NCBI GenBank assembly: GCA_947483645.1
Contig: CANKLS010000004.1
Span: 1-46,659, forward strand
DNA from: Bradymonadales bacterium
GTDB taxonomy: Bacteria > Myxococcota > Bradymonadia > REDH01
Reading direction: 5' to 3'
Length of the DNA stretch: 46,659 nucleotides
Both the position numbers and the translations under genes were made by a program. The notes under the pieces were generated by a model that worked only from the letters and a program-made list of their open reading frames with translations, was not told the origin of the DNA and ran no database searches. This document shows positions 1-9,100 of this stretch, piece by piece; the first letter of the stretch is position 1; every line of letters starts with the position of its first letter.

Positions 1-376
1 TCTGCTCCGAAGAGCAGGTCACGCTGGCACAGAGGTCCGCACCCGCGTAACAGACGCCCTCGATGCAGCTGGTTCCCGCCTCGCAGTCGCGAATGCCCTG
101 ACACTCCTCTGATGTGCAAACACCGCCGGCGGCAGGGTCAAAGCTCCCGTCGCTGCCGAGGAAGGCGCAGGACTCTTGAAAGCCGGCCGCAAGCTCGTTC
201 GCGCAGCCTTCGTCGCTAGAACAGGAAAAGACGGCGCAGTTGCCGTTGTCGCACACCTTACCGCGGTCACAGTCGGTGCTGGTCGTGCAGGCAGGGTCGC
301 TGCTGCAGGCTGCGAGCCCCGAAGAGAGGAGCAAGACGACCAGTGCAAAAATCTGATGTACCGAACGAATCTGCAT
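1..376 (-). CDS. Cys-rich lipoprotein, truncated by window edge
   Basis: An open frame reads from an ATG at 374-376 on the minus strand to the window edge without a stop, so only the first 125 codons are visible. The N-terminus is a type II signal peptide: MQIRSVHQ, a hydrophobic stretch, then the lipobox LAAC with the acylated Cys at about residue 25. The mature part is rich in Cys, with spacings such as CDRGKVCDNGNC, CQGIRDCEAGTSC and CIEGVC. This resembles the short disulfide modules of many myxobacterial surface lipoproteins. A GAGG stretch lies just upstream of the ATG, and a fair promoter lies at 436-463. It is transcribed divergently from the ParA-like gene. The lipoprotein call is firm. 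Function is unknown. Confidence 0.8.
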   Translation of the reverse strand, partial: MQIRSVHQIFALVVLLLSSGLAACSSDPACTTSTDCDRGKVCDNGNCAVFSCSSDEGCANELAAGFQESCAFLGSDGSFDPAAGGVCTSEECQGIRDCEAGTSCIEGVCYAGADLCASVTCSSEQ

Positions 377-435
377 CGCCTGCCTCGCAACAGGAGAACC
401 TACGTTCTCCAAGAATCTTCACCTTTCAGACGCTC

Positions 436-463
436 ATTCTACCTGTCTGCCACGCAACTGCAA
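436..463 (-). promoter_or_regulatory. candidate sigma70-type promoter of the Cys-rich lipoprotein
   Basis: On the minus strand TTGCAG (458-463) is followed after 16 bases by TAGAAT (436-441). This would start transcription near 429, giving a leader of about 50 bases. The -10 matches the TAGA-type -10 seen elsewhere in this window. Confidence 0.4.
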
Positions 464-564
464 CCCGCAGTCTGCGAACCGGCTCACGGGCTGCCAACGC
501 ACTTGCTGCTTGACACCCAGCTCAATCCCCCACAGTTGGCACAAACTTTCGGAGAGGAACCCAG

Positions 565-1434
565 ATGCGCAGTCTGCTTCGTGACGGCCTCCGTCGCGTG
601 ATGGAGCGTCCCGCAAGGCACGCCAACGGAAACCGCCACGCGACGGTCATCGCCATCGCCTCACAGAAGGGCGGCGTCGGCAAGACAACCACCGCCGTCA
701 ACCTCGCTGCCGCCTTTGCCACGGTGCACAAGCGCAAGGTCCTCCTGCTCGACCTCGATCCGCAGGGTCATGTCCGGGCCGCGCTCAGCGCACTGCTGCA
801 GCCGGGCGGAGGCGCCATCTCCACCGTTCTGCTCGACGAGCGCGGAGATGCAGACCTGCTCGACATCGTCGTCCCAACCCGGCTGCCAGGCCTCGACATC
901 ACCTCCGCTGATACCCGGCTCGCCGAGACCGAATCCATCATCGGTTCGCGCATCGGAAAGGAGATGCTGCTTCGTGACGCGCTGCGCGTCGCACGCACCC
1001 ACTACGACCTTATTTTTATCGACTGCCCGCCCAACCTCGGCAACCTCTCTGTGGCTGCGCTGACCGCAGCCGACCTCGTGCTCGTCCCCTGCGACCTCTC
1101 GCCGCTCGCTGTCCGCGGCGTCGAGTCGCTCATCCGGACCCTCTCCACCATCGGCACCCGGCTCAACCCGTCGCTCGACCTCGCCGGCATCGTGCTCACC
1201 CGCGTCGACACCCGGAATGGCTCGCTCAACGACACCGTGCTGGCCGAACTTTCGGCTCAGTTTGCAGAGGCGATCCTACCGGTGCGCATCGGCGTCACGA
1301 CGAGCCTCGCCAAGGCACAGTCGGTCGGGCTCGACATCTTTTCGTATGACAAGAACTCGCGCGGCGCGAAGAGTTACCGCGAGCTCGCAGCGCTGCTGTT
1401 CGCGCGCCTTCACCCGGCCTCTCGCAACGCATGA
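565..1434 (+). CDS. ParA/Soj-family P-loop ATPase (orphan)
   Basis: A 289-aa protein of the ParA/MinD superfamily, cytoplasmic ATPases that dimerise on ATP and position DNA or protein cargo. The deviant Walker A KGGVGKTT is at residues 35-42, with the signature Lys at 35. A second motif (DLDPQGH) and a Walker B region (LIFIDCPPNLG) follow, as in Soj proteins. The ATG at 565 is preceded by GGAGAGG at 551-557 with 7-base spacing, which supports this start over the in-frame ATG at 601. No parB or parS site is seen next to it, so it may position something other than the chromosome. Its last four bases (ATGA) overlap the start of the M15 peptidase gene, suggesting translational coupling. The family call is secure. 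The cargo is unknown. Confidence 0.9.
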   Translation: MRSLLRDGLRRVMERPARHANGNRHATVIAIASQKGGVGKTTTAVNLAAAFATVHKRKVLLLDLDPQGHVRAALSALLQPGGGAISTVLLDERGDADLLDIVVPTRLPGLDITSADTRLAETESIIGSRIGKEMLLRDALRVARTHYDLIFIDCPPNLGNLSVAALTAADLVLVPCDLSPLAVRGVESLIRTLSTIGTRLNPSLDLAGIVLTRVDTRNGSLNDTVLAELSAQFAEAILPVRIGVTTSLAKAQSVGLDIFSYDKNSRGAKSYRELAALLFARLHPASRNA

Positions 1435-2360
1435 AGCGCGCACTCGTCCAGCCAGTCGCGACGCTGCTGCTGCTCGCCGTTACACTCCTCGCCAGACCTG
1501 CCTCCGCGGCGCCGCTGTCGGGCAACATCGACGACCTCCTTCCGCCGATGCCTGCCACCTGCGGAGATGCCGTCAGCTGCCTGCATGCCGCGCTCGACCG
1601 CTCCTCCACCGGTGTCACCAACCCCGAAGATTCGCTGCCTGCGCTGCGCTCGGGCGGGCCGCGGATGGACGCCCTCACCGGTGCCTGGCTCATCGTCGAT
1701 GAGGCGCTCAACCTCGCCCGCCTTGAGGTCGCGCCCGAGCCCCAGCCACGCCCTGTGAGCATCCAGCGCCGGCTGGCGGCCGAGAACCGGAGCCAGGTCA
1801 AACCCGGGGAACTCCGCCTCTACTCGGTCAACACCCGGGAACGATCGCGAATCCAGCTCTACGACCGCGCAGGCCGCATGACGCAAGAGGGCGTTCGTCA
1901 GGCATCCCATCTGCTCCGCGACCAGCGCAATCGGAGCACCCGCTCCATCGACACCCGGCTGCTCGCCATGCTCTACCTCGTGGGCCAGCACTTCGATGGA
2001 GAGCTGCGGGTGGTGAGCGGCTACCGCACCCGCTATCTCAACGCGACCGAGGGGTCGCGGCATGGTCAGGGGCGGGCTTGTGACTTCAACATGCAAGGCG
2101 TCTCGCTCCAGGAGCTGACCGCCTTTGCAGAGGCGACCTTCGCCCGCGTGGGCGTCGGCGTCTATCCCCACAGCGGCTTTGTCCACCTCGACGCCAGAGA
2201 TTCGACCTACCTCTGGGTCGATGTCTCCAAGTCGAAGAAGTCCAAGTACCGCGCCCGCCCCCTGCGCGATCGTGTCTCCATCGCGAAGGACCCGACGATG
2301 CACGGACCCCACATCAACGAAGAGCTGCTCTACCAGCCCAGGGGCGCATCGCTTGATTAG
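1431..2360 (+). CDS. M15-type (YcbK/DUF882-like) murein peptidase
   Basis: A 309-aa exported protein. Residues 1-26 form a signal peptide ending in ASA. The C-terminal half has the DUF882/peptidase M15 signature: SGYRT, then SRHGQGRACDF with His211 and Asp218 as zinc ligands, then GFVHLD with His252. These are the three metal-binding positions of D,D-carboxypeptidase or endopeptidase relatives such as E. coli MepK (YcbK), which cut peptidoglycan peptides in the periplasm. The N-terminal 150 residues are not recognised. The gene overlaps the parA-like gene by ATGA. It converges on the pseudokinase gene, with the two stop codons overlapping at 2357-2360. All metal ligands are present, so it is probably active. 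The exact bond cleaved cannot be told. Confidence 0.85.
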   Translation: MKRALVQPVATLLLLAVTLLARPASAAPLSGNIDDLLPPMPATCGDAVSCLHAALDRSSTGVTNPEDSLPALRSGGPRMDALTGAWLIVDEALNLARLEVAPEPQPRPVSIQRRLAAENRSQVKPGELRLYSVNTRERSRIQLYDRAGRMTQEGVRQASHLLRDQRNRSTRSIDTRLLAMLYLVGQHFDGELRVVSGYRTRYLNATEGSRHGQGRACDFNMQGVSLQELTAFAEATFARVGVGVYPHSGFVHLDARDSTYLWVDVSKSKKSKYRARPLRDRVSIAKDPTMHGPHINEELLYQPRGASLD

Positions 2361-3811
2361 CCCGCGCTGCTTGCGAGCCAGAGCAGCAGCAATCCCAGTG
2401 CCGCCAGGAGCAACAGGCCGATGACAACCTTGGCCCCCGACGGAATCCCTGAGCCGGCGTGTTGCGCTTGGGCTTCGCGCTCTGCCAGGTGGTCGGTGAG
2501 GCTCGAGGCATCATCACCGACATCGAACCAGTCGCCGCTTGCGCCGCTGCGCCAGGTGGAGGACTCATTGCCGATACGGGTCGCCAGACCGGCCTGAGCG
2601 GGCTCATCGGCCACGGGCGGGGGGGGCATCTTCGAGACGAACGGCGGCACCGCCGGCTCAGCGGCGTCCGCCTCTACCGCGGCGACGGGGAGCGACGATG
2701 GCGTCAAGGGTGCGACGGGCGACCAAGGGTCGGTGTCGTCGATGGCGGGCGAAGCCGTCCGATTTGGACCAAGGGCAGAGGGCGGCGCGTCGTCAAGGTT
2801 CACAATCACCGAGGGGGCGGCAGTCTGCGTCTTCCGCTTCTTCGAGATGGCAGCCATCTGGCCCGTCTGCCGGACGGAGGGCGCGGCGGGCGCGATGCTC
2901 GACTCAAGCGCTGCCAAGAACGAGCCGCTGATCGCTTCGATGCCGACACCGCTGGAGGTCCGCGCGCCGGCGTCCGAGACCGTGTGCTCGTCAGAGAGCG
3001 CCGCACGGAAGGCAGCAACGGAGGAGAACCGCTGCGAAGGGTCCTTCTGGAGCGCCGTCGTGATGGCGTTCTCGATGGCCGGGCTCAGTTTGACGGAGGC
3101 TTTGGCGAGCGCAACGGGCAGCGGCTGCTCCGCCATCTGGCGTCGGAGCGTGCGGGTCGCAGAGCTGGACGCGAAGGGGCTCACGCCGGTAACCATGTAG
3201 TAGAGGATGAGGCCGACGACGTAGATGTCGGAGGCGACGGTCGGGGGCTGGCCCTCCACCTGTTCCGGCGAGAGGAAGGCCGGCTGTCCGACGAACCGCT
3301 CAGGCGACTCGGTAACGACCTTGAGCGGGTCGGAGACACTGTAGAGGAGGTGCTGGCAGGGGTCGGTGACCATGACGCCGTCTGCGTTCAAACCCTGCGT
3401 GAGCAGCACCTTGTTCGGTGTGAGCGCTCCGTGGGCGCCGACCTTCGCGTGGAGATCTTCCAGCGCAACGAGGATGCCGAGACAGATCTCGCTGGCCTGG
3501 TCGCCGGAGAGTCCCTTCTTGACGCTCACGATGGAGGTGAGCGAGGCGCCATCGACCCAATCGGTAGCCTGCCGCGCCCGCTGTTCCTCCATTTCCAATG
3601 CCAGCAATCGGGGGGACCTAGGGGAAGGAGAGGCGATGAGTCGTCCGACCGCTTCCCGGTACTTCTCTCGCCCCGCCTCGTCAGCAAGGGTCCATGCGTC
3701 GAACTCTTTGAGGGCGATCTGGCCAGCAAAACCTGGGTGTTCGCAGACGTGCACTTCGCCAAGTTCGTCGCGACCGACGCTACGGATTTTCTGGAGGTTT
3801 TCGAGAATCAA
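2357..3811 (-). CDS. membrane-anchored Ser/Thr kinase-fold protein, probable pseudokinase
   Basis: A 484-aa protein with an N-terminal Hanks-type kinase fold (about 1-270), a Pro/Ala-rich linker and a C-terminal transmembrane helix (KVVIGLLLLAALG region, about 460-480). The ATP-anchoring Lys35 (IALKEF), the DFG-position Asp150 (TDP), SPEQ and the later SDIYVVG Asp are kept. The catalytic loop reads HGALTPNK at 127-134: the catalytic Asp is Ala129 and the Mg-binding Asn is Lys134. Phosphotransfer is therefore unlikely, and binding or scaffolding is more likely. The start is TTG at 3809-3811, chosen because a perfect AAGGAGG (3820-3826) sits 8 bases upstream. Unlike standard receptor kinases, no extracellular sensor domain follows the membrane helix, which lies at the extreme C-terminus. 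Confidence 0.85.
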   Translation of the reverse strand: MILENLQKIRSVGRDELGEVHVCEHPGFAGQIALKEFDAWTLADEAGREKYREAVGRLIASPSPRSPRLLALEMEEQRARQATDWVDGASLTSIVSVKKGLSGDQASEICLGILVALEDLHAKVGAHGALTPNKVLLTQGLNADGVMVTDPCQHLLYSVSDPLKVVTESPERFVGQPAFLSPEQVEGQPPTVASDIYVVGLILYYMVTGVSPFASSSATRTLRRQMAEQPLPVALAKASVKLSPAIENAITTALQKDPSQRFSSVAAFRAALSDEHTVSDAGARTSSGVGIEAISGSFLAALESSIAPAAPSVRQTGQMAAISKKRKTQTAAPSVIVNLDDAPPSALGPNRTASPAIDDTDPWSPVAPLTPSSLPVAAVEADAAEPAVPPFVSKMPPPPVADEPAQAGLATRIGNESSTWRSGASGDWFDVGDDASSLTDHLAEREAQAQHAGSGIPSGAKVVIGLLLLAALGLLLLWLASSAG

Positions 3812-3850
3812 CGACCAAGCCTCCTTGTGACCCGCTCTGGGACGGCGCCC

Positions 3851-3879
3851 GCACTAGACGACTGATGCGCGAGTTGCCA
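3851..3879 (-). promoter_or_regulatory. candidate promoter of the pseudokinase gene
   Basis: On the minus strand TGGCAA (3874-3879), a 17-base spacer, then TAGTGC (3851-3856). This predicts a start near 3844 and a leader of about 33 bases containing the strong AAGGAGG ribosome-binding site. Confidence 0.35.
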
Positions 3880-4063
3880 CGAAAATAGATGATTCTACAG
3901 CGCAATGGGTGCGCCAGACCCCAAAAGTTCGTCGCTCCGCGCCGCCAGACCCAGACATCTCCCATTCGCAACCTTCGCCCCTGCTTGTGCGGCTGACCTC
4001 AACACACTACCAGTCGGCCCTCGCGCGCCACCGTCGCGGCCGTCCTCAGCCTGAGCAAACTGC

Positions 4064-4504
4064 ATGTCCGAACGCCCCGAAGAGACCTCCTCCGACGCAG
4101 ACGAGGCGACGCCAGAAGCCCTCGCCCCGCTCCCAGATCCTGAGGTGGATAGGCTCGAAGCGGCCGTCGCCGGCCTGGCCCGCGGCGCACTCATTCTCAA
4201 GCTCAGCCCGAAGCGGACCTCCCTGCACCGAGAGAAGCTCCGGCGACTCGCACATGAGGTGAAGCCCATCGTGATGGTCGGTCGTGGCGGACTGAGCGAT
4301 GGTCTGATCGCTGCGATTCGCAGAGGCCTGCTCGACCACGAACTGATCAAGGTGAAGCTTCTCGACGCTGCTCCTGTGAGCCGCGAGGCCTTCGCCCTCT
4401 GGGTACACGAGAAGACGAAGGCGGATGCGATCGCTTGGGTTGGCCGGACGATCATCTTCTACCAGAAGCACCCCGAGAAGCCGAAGATTCACCTCCCTGG
4501 CTGA
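4064..4504 (+). CDS. yhbY: CRS1/YhbY (CRM)-domain RNA-binding protein
   Basis: A 146-aa protein. After a disordered acidic N-terminus (1-45), residues 48-140 match the YhbY/CRM fold. LSPKRTSLHREKLRRLAHEVKPIVMVGRGG includes the GxxG-type RNA-binding loop GRGGLSDG (73-80). HELIKVKLL and AIAWVGRTIIFYQ follow, all typical of YhbY. In other bacteria YhbY associates with pre-50S ribosomal particles, so a role in large-subunit assembly is likely. The roughly 45-residue N-terminal extension is longer than in E. coli YhbY, which is about 97 aa. It stands alone, divergent from the pseudokinase gene, with 252 bases between them. Confidence 0.92.
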   Translation: MSERPEETSSDADEATPEALAPLPDPEVDRLEAAVAGLARGALILKLSPKRTSLHREKLRRLAHEVKPIVMVGRGGLSDGLIAAIRRGLLDHELIKVKLLDAAPVSREAFALWVHEKTKADAIAWVGRTIIFYQKHPEKPKIHLPG

Positions 4505-4564
4505 GCCTGCGGCGACCTTCTCCGTCCCATGCTGGCTGCCAAACCTATTCAACGCAAAGTTCCG

Positions 4565-4593
4565 TTGACGGTCGGTAGAGAGGAGGCTAGCCG
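4565..4593 (+). promoter_or_regulatory. candidate promoter upstream of the beta-barrel gene
   Basis: TTGACG (4565-4570), a 17-base spacer, then TAGCCG (4588-4593), about 160 bases before the GTG start at 4752. The -35 is good and the -10 weak. The rest of 4505-4751 shows no convincing gene. Confidence 0.3.
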
Positions 4594-4751
4594 AAAACTT
4601 CGCTCAGTCCGCGGTCCGTGGCGAGAGAGTGTCGGCGAGATGGAGGAACTGCAGCCCCCGCCCCGCAACCAGAACGCCTCTTCTCCAACCCGACCGTGGC
4701 CTCTGCGCCATCTGGAACGCGACATCGCAGCAAGATTTTCTAGGAGGCTTC

Positions 4752-6071
4752 GTGGCCTACTTTCGTCGTGTAGCATTTGCCCTCACTCTCCTCGCCCCGG
4801 CACTCGCCGCAGCGGACGAGTTCGTACCCGAGGGTTCCGGCCAGCCTGAGCCGTCCGAACCTGCCGCCGTCGAGGGTTCTGGCCAGCCCGAGCCGACCGA
4901 ACCTGCCGCCGTCGAGGGTTCTGGCCAGCCTGAGCCGGCCGATCCTGCCGCCGCCGAGGGTTCCGGCGCCGAAGCGACGCCCCTCGCTGCGCCCGAGGTT
5001 GCACCCGCGCCGGCTGCAGAGATTGCGCCCGTCGTGAATGCCGCAACGGCAACGCTGGCGAGTGCCGCGACCGGTGCGACCATCAGCACAGCCGATGTTG
5101 CCGCAGCCGAAAAGCTCCTCCCCATCGACATCACGGTTTCGGTCGGCGTCCGCAGCTCGCTCGGCACCATCTTCCGCCCCGAGTACATCTCGAGCGGTGT
5201 CGTGACCAACACCTACTCGCTGAGCGCAAGCTACAGCGTGAACGATGAGATTGGCGTGAGCCTCGACGCCGGCATGACCACCTACCTGTCGAAGTATTCA
5301 GGCGGCTGCTACGGCAATCAGCTTCGAACGGTCTGCTTCTCGAGCCCGAGCCTGGGCCTCTCCTACAGCGGCTTCGAGCTTGGCGACAGCGGCGCGAGCG
5401 TCAGCTTCAGCGGCGGCGCGTCGGCCGGCCTCACGCCCGACGACCTCTTCCAGCACCGCTACGGCGACCTCAGCGTGGGCTCAGACCTGAGCTGGTCCTA
5501 CTCCGACCTCAGCGTCAGCTACTCGCTCGGCTACGCGAAGAATTTCTACCGCGACGCATCGCTCATCGTGGACAACCCGGACGACATCGGCGGCGACGTC
5601 TTTCAGCCCTCCCCCGAGTCGCGGGAGCAGTCGTTGGTCAGCACCATCACCGACACGACCAAGAACTACAAGACGGCAGAGACGGCGGTCTTCTTGGACT
5701 CCGGCATCTTCGCCTCCTACAGCGTGAGCAACGACTTCTCGCTGCGCTACAAGTGGGGCAAGTCGGGCGTCTCGACCGGCATGAGCTTCGGCATCGCCGA
5801 CAGCTACGCCTACGATGTGGCCTCGCTGACAGACAAGAGCGTGCGCAACTCGCCCTACTCCATCGCAGGAACGCGACAGGGCCAGTCGATGTCGGGCGGC
5901 TTCAATGCCTCCTATCGGATCAACGAGGTCTTTGGTTTGTCGGCCTCCATGACTACGCGGAATGCGACCACAACGCGTGACCACAAGAGCACGCCCTTCC
6001 CCTTCTTTGATCTTGAGTCAGGCAACCTTCGGTACACCTCGGTGGGACTGTCGGTCCGCGCCTCCTACTAG
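4752..6071 (+). CDS. secreted outer-membrane beta-barrel protein with N-terminal tandem repeats
   Basis: A 439-aa protein starting at GTG 4752, preceded by AGGAGG (4742-4747). The open frame extends upstream to 4629, but only the GTG gives a clean signal peptide (MAYFRRVAFALTLLAPALAAA). The mature N-terminus holds three 14-residue repeats of the type EGSGQPEP(S/T/A)(E/D)PAA(V/A), then an Ala/Pro-rich linker to about residue 120. The remainder is rich in alternating Ser/Tyr/aromatic strands, such as SLSASYSVNDEIGVSL and LRYTSVGLSVRASY. It ends in an aromatic Tyr, as expected of Bam-assembled barrels. No specific family is recognised. The metalloprotease follows 77 bases later on the same strand, and the two may form one unit. 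Confidence 0.75.
   Translation: MAYFRRVAFALTLLAPALAAADEFVPEGSGQPEPSEPAAVEGSGQPEPTEPAAVEGSGQPEPADPAAAEGSGAEATPLAAPEVAPAPAAEIAPVVNAATATLASAATGATISTADVAAAEKLLPIDITVSVGVRSSLGTIFRPEYISSGVVTNTYSLSASYSVNDEIGVSLDAGMTTYLSKYSGGCYGNQLRTVCFSSPSLGLSYSGFELGDSGASVSFSGGASAGLTPDDLFQHRYGDLSVGSDLSWSYSDLSVSYSLGYAKNFYRDASLIVDNPDDIGGDVFQPSPESREQSLVSTITDTTKNYKTAETAVFLDSGIFASYSVSNDFSLRYKWGKSGVSTGMSFGIADSYAYDVASLTDKSVRNSPYSIAGTRQGQSMSGGFNASYRINEVFGLSASMTTRNATTTRDHKSTPFPFFDLESGNLRYTSVGLSVRASY
4830..4955 (+). repeat. three tandem 42-bp repeats inside the beta-barrel gene
   Basis: Units at 4830-4871, 4872-4913 and 4914-4955 are near-identical 42-mers encoding 14 residues each. A partial fourth unit begins at 4956 (GAGGGTTCCGG). 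Because 42 is a multiple of three, copy number can change without a frameshift. The product is a Pro/Glu-rich spacer behind the signal peptide. Confidence 0.9.
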
Positions 6072-6148
6072 AACCCTGTTAATCCAACGTTTCTGAACAA
6101 TTCAAACAGTCTGCGTGGCGCCTGACGCCACCTTGAAAGGAGTAGAGC

Positions 6149-9100
6149 ATGTCGCGTCGAAATCGGATGACTACAATGAGCTTGGTGCTTGTGGGCGTTG
6201 CCTACCTCGCCGGATGTGCTGAGGTCCCCGGCGACATCGACCGGACGCAGCCCAACAAGATTGCGAAGAAGATGTTCGAGGGCGAGTGGTACTTCCGCCA
6301 GACGGTGGTTGATGCCAACTCGACCGCTTACACCATGTTCCAGGGCCTTGAAGGCAACATGGAGAAGCTCAAGTTCGAGTTCACCGAAGACAGCCTCATC
6401 GGTCGCCGGACCCATGAAGATGTCATCGGTATCTCGACCAGCCAGCAGGGCGTTCAGGGCTTCACGCCCGAGTACGGCCAGCCGATTGTGAGTTTCCGTG
6501 TCAGCCAGTACTTCGACGTGCAGCGTGACTACAGCGCCGCCACCGGCGAGCGTACCAACACCATCTCGGAGAACGGTTCGGACCGTCCCTGGTATGAGCG
6601 TGAGTACCTCCGGGTTGACTGGACCAACAACCAGATCTCCTCCGAGTCTGACCCATTCCCGAGCATCGAGATGATGGGCCAAGTCGCCGTCACCCCCCAG
6701 GACTCCGGCAAGGAGATCACCTTCCGGACCGAGTGCTCCGACAAGGAGGGCAAGTCTGTCGATTGCACGACGGAGAACAGCGAGGTCATCTACTTCGACG
6801 TTGTGACCACCTACGTGAGCGCCTCGCCTTGGATCGAGTGCATCACTGACTTCGGTTACCCGAACAACGGCGCCGACTGCGGCCCCGAGACCATCGAGGT
6901 CCGTTCGTCGTTCCGCAAGATTGACCCGACCGACGATTACATCGCACGTCAGTACGACGAGTACGACATGCTCAAGTTCGGCTTCTTCCGGACCGAGCGC
7001 TGCGTCTACGATCGCTTCTACGGCTGCCGCGACTCGTCGAAGGTGCTGCTCGCCAACAACTGGAAAATCTTCCAGAACTATCGCAACGAAGATGGCTCTG
7101 TGAAGCCGATTGCTGAGCGCACTGCCAAGCCGCTGGCCTTCTACCTCAACACGGAGTTGCCGGTCCCGCTGATCGACGACACCTTCCGCGCAACGGAGCA
7201 GTGGAGCGCGGTCTTCGCGCGTGCGGTCGCCGCCGCCCAGGGCAAGACCCCGGAGCAGGTCGGCCGCATGTTCTACCTCTGCTTCAACCCCGGCTTCGAC
7301 AACATCGCCGACTTCCAGTCCACGATCGACGGTTGGAAGGCTGAGTTCAAGGACCCCGCCGCCGCCGAGCTTCTGCAGGCCGCTGCTGAGGCCTCGGCCG
7401 AGGGCTATGCCAAGGGAATCTGCAAGCAGGTTGGCAAGGAGAAGCTTCTGGGCGACCTTCGCTACAGCTACATCAACTGGGTCAACAACCAGACCACGCT
7501 GCCCTGGGGCGGCTACGGCCCGAGCGCCGCAGACCCCATCACCGCCCAGATCGTGAGCGGCAACGCCAACATGAACGGCGCGAACTACGACGAGTCTGCA
7601 AACCGGGTCTACGAGCTCCTCCAGATCCTGCTCGGCGAGCTCGAGCCTGAGGATGTGGGCTTCGCGAAGCCAACGAAGGAGTACTTCGAGAGCCTCCGTG
7701 CCCAGTTCCCGGCGGATGCCTACTTCGGCAACCTCAAGAACGAGGGGCAGGCCAAGTACTTCAACTACCTCAAGGGCGAGATCAACAAGAACCTCAAGAA
7801 CTTCGAGCGGGCCAAGCGCACCAACCTCGAGGTGCTGAACCGTCCCCGCGTCAAGACCATCCTCAAGCAGAAGCCTGAGTTCTTCCGGGCAAAGACCGCG
7901 ATGCAGAGCGAGCCCCTCGAGGTCTTCCGCGGGTCGTCTGTGGAGCAGCGTGCCAAGCTCGCCGACTTCAAGCAGATCTTCCCCGCCGCCGAGATCGCCC
8001 GCCAGGCAGGCAAGGAGCTGACCGACGACGAGCAGACGATGGCGTCGAGCTTCGAATCGCCCATCGACTTCGGCACGCTCAAGGCGGTTAGCCGCCGCAT
8101 CAACGAGCGTCAGCGTCAGTTCGGCATGAAGAGCTTCTGCTTCATGGACGGCGCTTGGGACTCGGACATGGTGGGCCTTGCCTACCAGCTTGCCAAGTAC
8201 CGCGCCGGGCTCCTTGAGCGGCACCCTGAACTCATCAACGACAGGGAGGCGCTCCGCCTCGAGCTCTGGCAGTGGGTCCGTGGCATCATGCACCGCGCGA
8301 CGCTCGAGCACGAAATCGGACACACGGTTGGCATGCGCCACCAGTTCCGCGCCTCGTCCGACGCGATGAACTACTTCCCGCAGTACTGGGCGCTTCGTCA
8401 CGAGACCTTCAACGAGGACTGCGACGACGCGGGCTACAAGACCTTCAAGGTTGACGGCTACGCCACCGGTGACGTGGCCCCCGCCTCTTGCGGCGGCAGC
8501 GAAGCCGACCGTCTGGCCCAGAGCCCCGCGCTGCTTCAGCAGCTCCGCGAGGGTCGTCTTGCCGACGGCACCGAGTTCGACAACAGCATCACCGAGTACC
8601 AGTACACCTCGACGATGGAGTACGCCCGCAAGCCCAACTCCGACATCTCGGGCCTCGGCATGTACGACTACGCCGCCATCGCCTTCTCCTACGTGAACAT
8701 GGTTGAGGTCTTCAACGAGGCCCCGAGCAAGCTCAAGGTCCGCGCCAGCTTCGACCCCGTTACCGGCTCGTTCGACAGCAGCGTCATCTCCCGCTCGCCC
8801 AACAAGGTCACCACCATGCTTGACGTGGACGACTACACCTACACCGCTGCTGGCGCGACCGACACCGACCCCGAGGGCGACCGGATCCGCGATAACCAGT
8901 GGAGCTACTGGCACTACAGCACCCTGCCCGTCATGTTCTATAACACCGACGCAACCGCGATTGACCCGAACTCGAACGTGGCCTTCGCCTACGCTCCCGA
9001 GATCAAGGCCGGCCTTGCGCACCTCAAGGGCATGACCCCCATGTACAACCGCAGCATGCGGTTCGCCGACCAGCTCGGCGCCGGCGAGGTCAAGGTCCCC

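Noticed and set aside
2459..3865. 468-codon plus-strand frame across the pseudokinase gene
   Set aside because: Arg/Gly/Asp-rich shadow of the kinase reading frame; it has no family signature.
4629..4751. Upstream extension of the beta-barrel gene
   Set aside because: It would bury the signal peptide; GTG 4752 has an AGGAGG site and gives a proper export signal.
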